NCBI GenBank assembly: GCA_021286965.1
Contig: JAJTBK010000485.1
Location: forward strand, 1-5,238
Source of the DNA: Comamonadaceae bacterium
Lineage (GTDB): Bacteria > Pseudomonadota > Gammaproteobacteria > Burkholderiales > Burkholderiaceae_C
DNA length: 5,238 nucleotides
Direction: 5' to 3'
A program made the translations under genes and the position numbers. Under the pieces are notes generated by a model, which saw nothing but the letters and a program-made list of their open reading frames with translations, did no database searches and was not told the DNA's origin. Positions 1-5,238 of this stretch are shown here, piece by piece. The stretch's first letter is position 1. Every line of letters starts with the position of its first letter.

Positions 1-47
1 TACGGCGCGTCACGCGAGATGTCTTTATCCGCCAGTTTATGCTCATC
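1..47. other. Segment not matching GltB; possible breakpoint or assembly junction
   Basis: Read in the gltB frame, this stretch gives DEHKLADKDISRDAP and then a codon beginning TA, where the GltB family has a strongly conserved GQLPG-type segment. Its base composition is more AT-rich than the neighbouring gltB (GATAAAGAC and similar). None of the three minus-strand frames restores the family motif, so a simple one-base frameshift does not explain it. On the plus strand the same bases read RRVTRDVFIRQFMLIAL, which could equally be the end of another gene. I do not recognise either reading. The piece is too short to assign. Confidence 0.5.
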
Positions 48-3000
48 GCCCTCGCCGGGCTTGGCGCCCTGGGCCATCTTGATCTGGATCTGGTCGGAGG
101 ACGACAGGTATTCCGCCGTGACGCCAAAGCGCCCCGAGGCCACCTGCTTGATCCTGGAGCGCAGGCTGTCGCCGTCTTGCAGCTCGATGTCGGCCTCGAC
201 CTTGTCGGCGCCGATGATGGTCGAGAGCTTCTCGCCCTTGGTGATGGAGATGCCCTTGAGCTCCTTGCGGTAGCGCGCCGGGTCTTCGCCGCCTTCGCCG
301 GTGTTGCTCTTGCCGCCGATGCGGTTCATGGCCACGGCCAGGGTGGCGTGGGCCTCGGTACTGATCGAGCCCAGCGACATGGCGCCGGTGGCAAAGCGCT
401 TGACGATTTCCTTGGCCGGCTCGACCTCATCGAGGGCAATCGCCTTGGCCGGGTCGAACTGGAACTCGAACAGGCCACGCAGCGTCATCTGGCGCTGGGT
501 CTGGTCGTTGATGAGCTGGGCGTATTCCTTGTAGGTGTTCCAGTTGCCCGAACGGGTGGAATGCTGCAGCTTGGCGATAGCGTCGGGCGACCACATATGC
601 TCCTCGCCGCGCGTGCGCCAGGCGTATTCGCCGCCGGTCTCCAGCATGGTGGCCAGCACCGGGTCGTTGCCAAAGGCGGCGACGTGGGTGCGGATGGCCT
701 CCTCGGCAATCTCGAACACGCCCATGCCCTCGACACGGCTGGCGGTGCCGGTGAAGTACTTGGCCACGGTGTCGCTGGACAGGCCCACGCACTCGAACAG
801 CTGCGCGCCGCAGTAGCTCATGTAGGTGGACACGCCCATCTTGGACATGATCTTGGACAGGCCCTTGCCAATGGCCTTGACGTAGTTGTAGATGGCCTTG
901 TCGGCACTGAGCGCACCCGGCAGCTCCTGGTGCATGTCCACCAGGGTTTCGAGCGCCAGGTAGGGGTGCACGGCCTCGGCGCCGTAGCCGGCGAGCACGG
1001 CAAAGTGGTGCACCTCGCGCGCCGTGCCGGTCTCCACCACCAGGCCGGTGGTGGTGCGCAGCCCTTCGCGCACCAAATGCTGGTGGATGGCCGACAGCGC
1101 CAGCAGCGCGGGAATGGCGACCTGGGTGGCCGACAAATTGCGGTCGCTGATGATGAGGATGTTGGCGCCGCCCTTGATCTCATCGACGGCCTGCGCGCAC
1201 AGCGAGGCCAGCTTGGCCTCCACGCCCTGCTTGCCCCAGGCCAGCGGGTAGGTGATGTCAATGGTGGCGCTCTTGAACTTGCCGTGCGTGTGCTGCTCGA
1301 TCTGGCGCAGCTTGGCCATGCCCTCGAAGTCGAGCACGGGCTGGTGCAGCTCCAGCCGCATGGGCGGGTTCACCTGGTTGATGTCCAGCAGGTTCGGCTT
1401 GGGGCCGACGAAGGACACCAGGCTCATGACGATGGCCTCGCGGATCGGGTCGATCGGCGGGTTCGTCACCTGCGCAAACATCTGGCGGAAGTAGTTGTAG
1501 AGCGGCTTGCTGCGCCCGGAGAGCACGGCCAGCGGGCTGTCGTTGCCCATGGAGCCAATGCCCTCCTCACCGTTGGCGGCCATGGGGGCGAGCAGGAACT
1601 TGATGTCTTCCTGCGTGAAGCCAAACGCCTGCTGGCGCTCCAAGAGCGGCAGCGTGGCGGCCGGCGCCTGGAAGTCGGCCGGAATCTGCACGCTGTCGAG
1701 CTTGATGCGCAGGTTCTCGATCCACTGCTTGTAGGGCTTGGTGTTGACGATGTTGGCCTTGAGCTCATCGTCTTCGATCAGCCGGCCCTGCTCCAGGTCG
1801 ATGAGCAGCATCTTGCCCGGCTGCAGGCGCCACTTGCGCAGCACGCGGCTGTCGGGCACGGGCAGCACGCCGGCCTCGGAGGCCAGGATCACCAGGTCGT
1901 CGTCGGTCACCACATAGCGCGAGGGGCGCAGGCCGTTGCGATCCAGCGTGGCGCCGATCTGGCGGCCATCGGTGAAGACGATGGACGCCGGGCCGTCCCA
2001 GGGTTCGAGCATGGCGGCGTGGTATTCGTAGAAGGCGCGGCGGCGCTCGTCCATGCCCTCGTGCTGCTCCCAGGGCTCGGGAATCATCATCATCACCGCC
2101 TGGCTGATCGGGTAGCCGGCCATGGTCAGCAGCTCCAGGCAGTTGTCGAACGTGGCGGTGTCCGACTGGCCGGCAAAGCTGATGGGGTAGAGCTTTTGCA
2201 GGTCATCGCCGAGCACGGGCGAGGCCATCACGCCCTCGCGCGCCAGCATCCAGTTGTAGTTGCCGCGCACGGTGTTGATCTCGCCGTTGTGCGCCACATA
2301 GCGGTAGGGGTGGGCCAGCGGCCATTCAGGGAAGGTGTTGGTGGAAAACCGCTGGTGCACCAAACCAATGGCCGAGACGCAGCGCTCGTCCGACAGGTCC
2401 TTGTAGTACACGCCCACCTGATCGGCCAGCAGCAGGCCCTTGTAAACCACGGTGCGGCTGCTCATGCTGGGCACGTAATACTCTTTGCTGTGCTTGAGCT
2501 TGAGGGCCTGGATGGCGGCGCTGGCCGTCTTGCGGATGAAGTACAGCTTGCGCTCCAGGGCGTCCTGCACGATCACGTCCGCACCCCGGCCGATGAACAC
2601 CTGGCGCAGGATGGGTTCCTTCTCCTGCACGGTGGGCGACATGAGCATGTCGCGGTTCACCGGCACGTCGCGCCAGCCCAGCAGCACCTGGCCTTCGGCC
2701 TTGATGGCGCGCTCCATCTCCTGCTCGCAGGCCAGGCGCGAAGCGTGTTCCTTGGGCAAAAAGATCATGCCCACGCCGTACTCGCCCGCCGGCGGCAGCT
2801 CCACGCCCTGCTGGGCCATTTCTTCACGGTAGAGCTGGTCCGGAATCTGGATCAGGATGCCCGCACCATCACCCATGAGCTTGTCCGCGCCCACCGCGCC
2901 CCGGTGGTCGAGGTTTTCCAGGATCTTGAGTGCGCCAGTGACGATGTCGTGGCGCTTGACCCCCTTGATATGGGCGACGAAGCCCAGGCCACAGGCGTCA

Positions 3001-3065
3001 TGTTCGTTATGGGAGGCATACAGGCCGTGCTGTTGCAGGTGCTGGATCTCGGCAGCCTTGGTCAT
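1..3065 (-). CDS. gltB: Glutamate synthase large subunit (GltB), N-terminal ~1021 codons, 3' end missing or rearranged
   Basis: Large subunit of glutamate synthase, which with GltD converts glutamine plus 2-oxoglutarate into two glutamates in the cytoplasm. The ATG at 3065 puts the catalytic cysteine at residue 25 (HDACGLGF), after a short propeptide normally removed so that Cys becomes N-terminal. The class II glutamine amidotransferase domain (about 25-430) shows HNGEINT at 259-265 and SDTATFDN from about 301. The central domain carries GPKPNLLD at 554-561. The FMN/2-oxoglutarate domain begins near 880, with GAMSLGSIS at 894-902 and GGKSNTGEGG at 917-926. The iron-sulfur cysteines, the GXGXG domain and the stop lie beyond the edge; the family is usually about 1500-1600 residues. 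A weak GAGAAAG ribosome site precedes the ATG. Oddity: similarity stops after GAKPGEG (residue 1006), where GGQLPG is expected, and the last 15 residues are foreign to the family. The identity is secure; whether the gene is intact is not. Confidence 0.97.
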   Translation of the reverse strand, partial: MTKAAEIQHLQQHGLYASHNEHDACGLGFVAHIKGVKRHDIVTGALKILENLDHRGAVGADKLMGDGAGILIQIPDQLYREEMAQQGVELPPAGEYGVGMIFLPKEHASRLACEQEMERAIKAEGQVLLGWRDVPVNRDMLMSPTVQEKEPILRQVFIGRGADVIVQDALERKLYFIRKTASAAIQALKLKHSKEYYVPSMSSRTVVYKGLLLADQVGVYYKDLSDERCVSAIGLVHQRFSTNTFPEWPLAHPYRYVAHNGEINTVRGNYNWMLAREGVMASPVLGDDLQKLYPISFAGQSDTATFDNCLELLTMAGYPISQAVMMMIPEPWEQHEGMDERRRAFYEYHAAMLEPWDGPASIVFTDGRQIGATLDRNGLRPSRYVVTDDDLVILASEAGVLPVPDSRVLRKWRLQPGKMLLIDLEQGRLIEDDELKANIVNTKPYKQWIENLRIKLDSVQIPADFQAPAATLPLLERQQAFGFTQEDIKFLLAPMAANGEEGIGSMGNDSPLAVLSGRSKPLYNYFRQMFAQVTNPPIDPIREAIVMSLVSFVGPKPNLLDINQVNPPMRLELHQPVLDFEGMAKLRQIEQHTHGKFKSATIDITYPLAWGKQGVEAKLASLCAQAVDEIKGGANILIISDRNLSATQVAIPALLALSAIHQHLVREGLRTTTGLVVETGTAREVHHFAVLAGYGAEAVHPYLALETLVDMHQELPGALSADKAIYNYVKAIGKGLSKIMSKMGVSTYMSYCGAQLFECVGLSSDTVAKYFTGTASRVEGMGVFEIAEEAIRTHVAAFGNDPVLATMLETGGEYAWRTRGEEHMWSPDAIAKLQHSTRSGNWNTYKEYAQLINDQTQRQMTLRGLFEFQFDPAKAIALDEVEPAKEIVKRFATGAMSLGSISTEAHATLAVAMNRIGGKSNTGEGGEDPARYRKELKGISITKGEKLSTIIGADKVEADIELQDGDSLRSRIKQVASGRFGVTAEYLSSSDQIQIKMAQGAKPGEGDEHKLADKDISRDAP

Positions 3066-3129
3066 CGCGCGCTTTCTCAAAATATCGCAGGGAGACACAG
3101 ACTAATGCATCGCTTCATGCCATGCAAGC

Positions 3130-3157
3130 ATAATAATTGGGGTCAGATTCCAATTAA
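3130..3157 (-). promoter_or_regulatory. Candidate sigma-70 promoter for gltB
   Basis: On the minus strand a TATTAT (-10 like, 5 of 6 consensus; bases 3130-3135) is preceded at a 16-base spacing by TTAATT (bases 3152-3157), which is a poor -35. The -10 lies about 65 bases upstream of the gltB ATG. The -35 part and the spacer lie inside the GGGGTCAG repeat described separately, so the repeat may have supplied part of the promoter. This is the best match I could find by eye in the intergenic region. It is weak, and transcription could also arrive by read-through from the genes to the right. Confidence 0.3.
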
Positions 3158-3168
3158 TTCCCGATTGG
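3135..3168. repeat. Short inverted-repeat element with GGGGTCAG core
   Basis: On the plus strand AATTGG (3135-3140) is followed after 9 bases by its complement CCAATT (3150-3155). CCAAT then pairs again with ATTGG at 3164-3168, so the middle arm can form either of two short hairpins. The core is TTGGGGTCAG. Similar GGGGTCAGA or GGGGACAGA motifs are, from memory, dispersed near RAYT-type transposases in proteobacteria. A second, degenerate copy starts 48 bases further on at 3185. A role as a RAYT substrate is inference. Confidence 0.5.
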
Positions 3169-3184
3169 CTTTTTTGGTTTTTAT

Positions 3185-3206
3185 TTGGGGACACATCAAA
3201 TTTGAT
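3185..3206. repeat. Second GGGG(A)CA motif fused to a 12-bp perfect palindrome
   Basis: TTGGGGACACAT at 3185-3196 matches the TTGGGGTCAGAT at 3137-3148 at 10 of 12 positions, in the same orientation, which makes an imperfect direct repeat. It runs into ATCAAATTTGAT (3195-3206), a perfect 12-bp palindrome. The pair looks like the two borders of a short element or two units of a dispersed repeat. The palindrome could also be a protein binding site; nothing here shows which. Confidence 0.4.
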
Positions 3207-3246
3207 AGCTGCTAACGCTTATCCAGCAAGCGCTGTAGGCTTGTTT
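3197..3246. repeat. Comamonadaceae-type dispersed hairpin repeat next to the transposase stop
   Basis: The plus strand reads TTTGATAGCTGCTAACGCTT, then ATCCAGC, then AAGCGCTGTAGGC and TTGTTTTT. CGCTT (3216-3220) pairs with AAGCG (3228-3232) around a 7-base loop. From memory, near-identical copies, usually with AGCGCTT in the left arm, recur many times in Acidovorax and related genomes, so this copy appears to have one decayed arm base (A for G at 3215). It ends directly at the transposase stop codon. On the plus strand the hairpin is followed by a T tract, so it could act as a weak terminator for antisense transcription. On the minus strand it lacks a T tract. Confidence 0.5.
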
Positions 3247-3945
3247 TTATTCAGATTCTGGCAACAGTACCGGGCGCCCGGCCCGGCCTTTGCTCACGCG
3301 GCGCGTGGTGCGTTGTTGCAGCGAAGACACGAACTCCGGCGCCCCCAGCGCCCAGCCCGCGTGCGCCGAACGGGCAATGTCTTGCTGCTCCCGGGCGGCC
3401 AGGCCGGCCTGCACCAGGGCGCCGTAGGCGGCCTCGCGCGCAAACGGCGTGTTGCCCAGCGCCCAGTACAAGGCGTGCGGCGTGAGCAGCGGGTCGCTGC
3501 GCCGCCCCATGTGGTGCGCGTAGCCCGACCAGGGGAAGTCGCCCGGCGCAGCCACCATGCCGGCGCGCACCGGGTTGAGGTCGATATAGACCATGCAGGC
3601 GAGCAAGTAGCGCTCGGTCTGCACGATGGTGCTGCGGTAGCGCCCCTCCCACAGCGTGCCGCTGCGCTGGTGGCAGCGGTTGAAGTAGCGCACGTAGCTG
3701 CGGCCCACGGCCTGCATCATCAGCGGCAGGCCATCGTGCGTTTGCGGCGTGGCCAGCAGGTGGAAATGGTTGTCCATGAGCACGTAGGCGTGCACAGCCA
3801 CCTGGAATTTGCGCGCCTGCGCCTGCAGCAGCTCCCACATCAAGACGCGGTCAGCGTCCTGCAGAAAAATCGGCTGGCGGTTGTTGCCGCGCTGGATGAC
3901 GTGGTGCGCGAAGCCGGGAACGGTCAAACGGGGAAGACGGGCCAT
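3247..3945 (-). CDS. REP-associated tyrosine transposase (RAYT, Y1_Tnp / IS200-like family)
   Basis: Single-strand DNA transposase of the HUH class related to TnpA of IS200/IS605. RAYTs act on short palindromic repeats and are often single-copy and domesticated. The 232-residue protein is full length for the family. It opens with MARLPRLTVPGFAHHVIQRG and carries the metal-binding HUH motif as H60-F-H62 in MDNHFHLL. GTLWEGRYRS lies at about 96-105. The probable catalytic tyrosine is Y120 in YIDLNPVRA, by analogy with the YIxxNP tyrosine of E. coli TnpA-REP. The C-terminal tail is basic (RRVSKGRAGR). The ATG start gives the standard family N-terminus, although no good ribosome site is visible. 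It lies 36 bases after msrQ in the same orientation with no terminator between, and its stop abuts a dispersed hairpin repeat. All key residues are present, so it may be active. The family is clear; the subgroup is not. Confidence 0.93.
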   Translation of the reverse strand: MARLPRLTVPGFAHHVIQRGNNRQPIFLQDADRVLMWELLQAQARKFQVAVHAYVLMDNHFHLLATPQTHDGLPLMMQAVGRSYVRYFNRCHQRSGTLWEGRYRSTIVQTERYLLACMVYIDLNPVRAGMVAAPGDFPWSGYAHHMGRRSDPLLTPHALYWALGNTPFAREAAYGALVQAGLAAREQQDIARSAHAGWALGAPEFVSSLQQRTTRRVSKGRAGRPVLLPESE

Positions 3946-3981
3946 GGCGCGATTGTGGCCGACGCCGCCGCCCGCACCACC

Positions 3982-4577
3982 TCAGCGCCGTGCCACCTGC
4001 CACAGCCGCCAGCCCAGCAGCAGCGCGATGACGCCGGCGTACACCGCCACCTCGGCAAAGTTGTGCTTGCCCGCCCGCATCCAGAAAAAATGCAGCAACG
4101 ACAGCAGCGCCACCGCGTACACGCTGCGGTGCAGCGCACGCCAGCGCGCCGCGCCCAGCCAGCGGATCGCCGCCTGCAGCGAAGTGGCCGCCAGCAGCAG
4201 CAAGAGCACAAAGGCCAGGGTGCCCACAAAAATAAAAGGCCGCTGGGCGATGTCGTGCAGCATGGCGGGCACGTCAAACCCCCTGTCGAAACCGGCGTAG
4301 GCCAGCAGGTGCAGCAGGGCATAAAACGCCACAAACAAACCCACCATGCGCCGAAAGCGTGCCAGCTGCGGCGTGGCGCTGAGCACGCGCAGCGGCGTCA
4401 CGGCCAGCGCCAGGCATAAAAACCGCAGCGTCCAGAGGCCCAGGGCACGTTCGAGCGCCTCGGCCGGATTGGCGCCCAGGCGATCGGTGGCCGCCGCAAA
4501 CACCAGCCAGGCCAGCGGCAGCAGGCACAACAGGCCCAGCAACGGCTTGGCCCCGGGGCGCAGCAGCGCAGCGCGCG

Positions 4578-4587
<10 letters not shown>
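3982..4587 (-). CDS. msrQ: MsrQ, haem-binding membrane subunit of the MsrPQ methionine sulfoxide reductase
   Basis: Inner-membrane b-type haem protein (formerly YedZ, ferric-reductase-like transmembrane family) that passes electrons to periplasmic MsrP. With the GTG at 4587 the product is 201 residues, close to the E. coli length of about 211. Hydrophobic segments lie near 15-33, 52-70, 81-101, 116-136, 153-170 and 179-195, fitting six helices. Histidines H93 (YALLHLLAY), H153 (RALHRSVYA) and H166 (SLLHFFWMR) match the pattern of the E. coli haem-ligand positions 91, 151 and 164. Other family signatures are [23 protein letters not shown] and [15 protein letters not shown] is chosen because no ATG lies near the start and the next GTG would remove the first helix; the frame also stays open further upstream inside msrP. 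The resulting 10-base overlap with the msrP stop implies translational coupling. The gene ends in TGA. Confidence 0.95.

Positions 4588-5238
<651 letters not shown>

Noticed and set aside
3150..3180. CCAAT/ATTGG hairpin followed by T tracts as a rho-independent terminator on the plus strand
   Set aside because: The stem is only 5 bp and AT-rich, and no plus-strand gene ends here.
39..3215. A 1058-codon open frame on the plus strand across gltB
   Set aside because: It lies codon-for-codon opposite gltB, and stays open because GC-rich gltB avoids TTA, CTA and TCA codons. Its His/Gly/Val/Leu-rich product looks like no real protein family.
3066..3246. CRISPR array or tRNA in the intergenic region
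   Set aside because: There are no regularly spaced identical repeats, and no cloverleaf or CCA end. The repeats are few and degenerate.
3202..4419. A 405-codon open frame on the plus strand across the transposase and msrQ
   Set aside because: It is in exact antisense register to both real genes and is low-complexity, rich in Ala, Arg, Gln and His. The same codon-bias artefact explains it.

Overview
The window is GC-rich and gene-dense, with every supported gene on the minus strand. The protein sequences (a GltB with a short N-terminal propeptide, a YedY/YedZ-type methionine sulfoxide reductase pair, and a RAYT-type transposase) and one intergenic repeat resemble those of Burkholderiales, most likely Comamonadaceae (Acidovorax-like). 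That taxonomic call rests on remembered family resemblance, not on a search.

Layout in the direction of transcription (right to left): 5238-4578 is the 3' two-thirds of msrP, the periplasmic molybdopterin methionine sulfoxide reductase catalytic subunit. 4587-3982 is msrQ, its haem-binding membrane partner, overlapping msrP by 10 bases. 3945-3247 is a complete REP-associated Y1 tyrosine transposase (RAYT) that starts only 36 bases after msrQ. 3246-3066 is a 181-base intergenic region filled with short repeats and palindromes, and it must also hold the leader of the next gene. 3065-1 is the first ~1021 codons of gltB, the glutamate synthase large subunit, which runs off the left edge.

MsrP and MsrQ form one functional unit: MsrQ passes electrons from the inner membrane to MsrP, which repairs oxidised methionines in periplasmic proteins. 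GltB is the glutamine amidotransferase and FMN-containing subunit of nitrogen assimilation; its partner gltD is not in the window. The RAYT and its adjacent repeats look like a domesticated or mobile insertion between these two unrelated loci.

The oddest point is at the extreme left. The GltB reading frame follows the family closely up to about base 48. It then leaves the near-invariant GAKPGEGGQLPG motif after GAKPGEG and continues with unrelated, less GC-rich sequence. This suggests a rearrangement, truncation or assembly junction within 50 bases of the edge. I see no clear new multi-gene system here.
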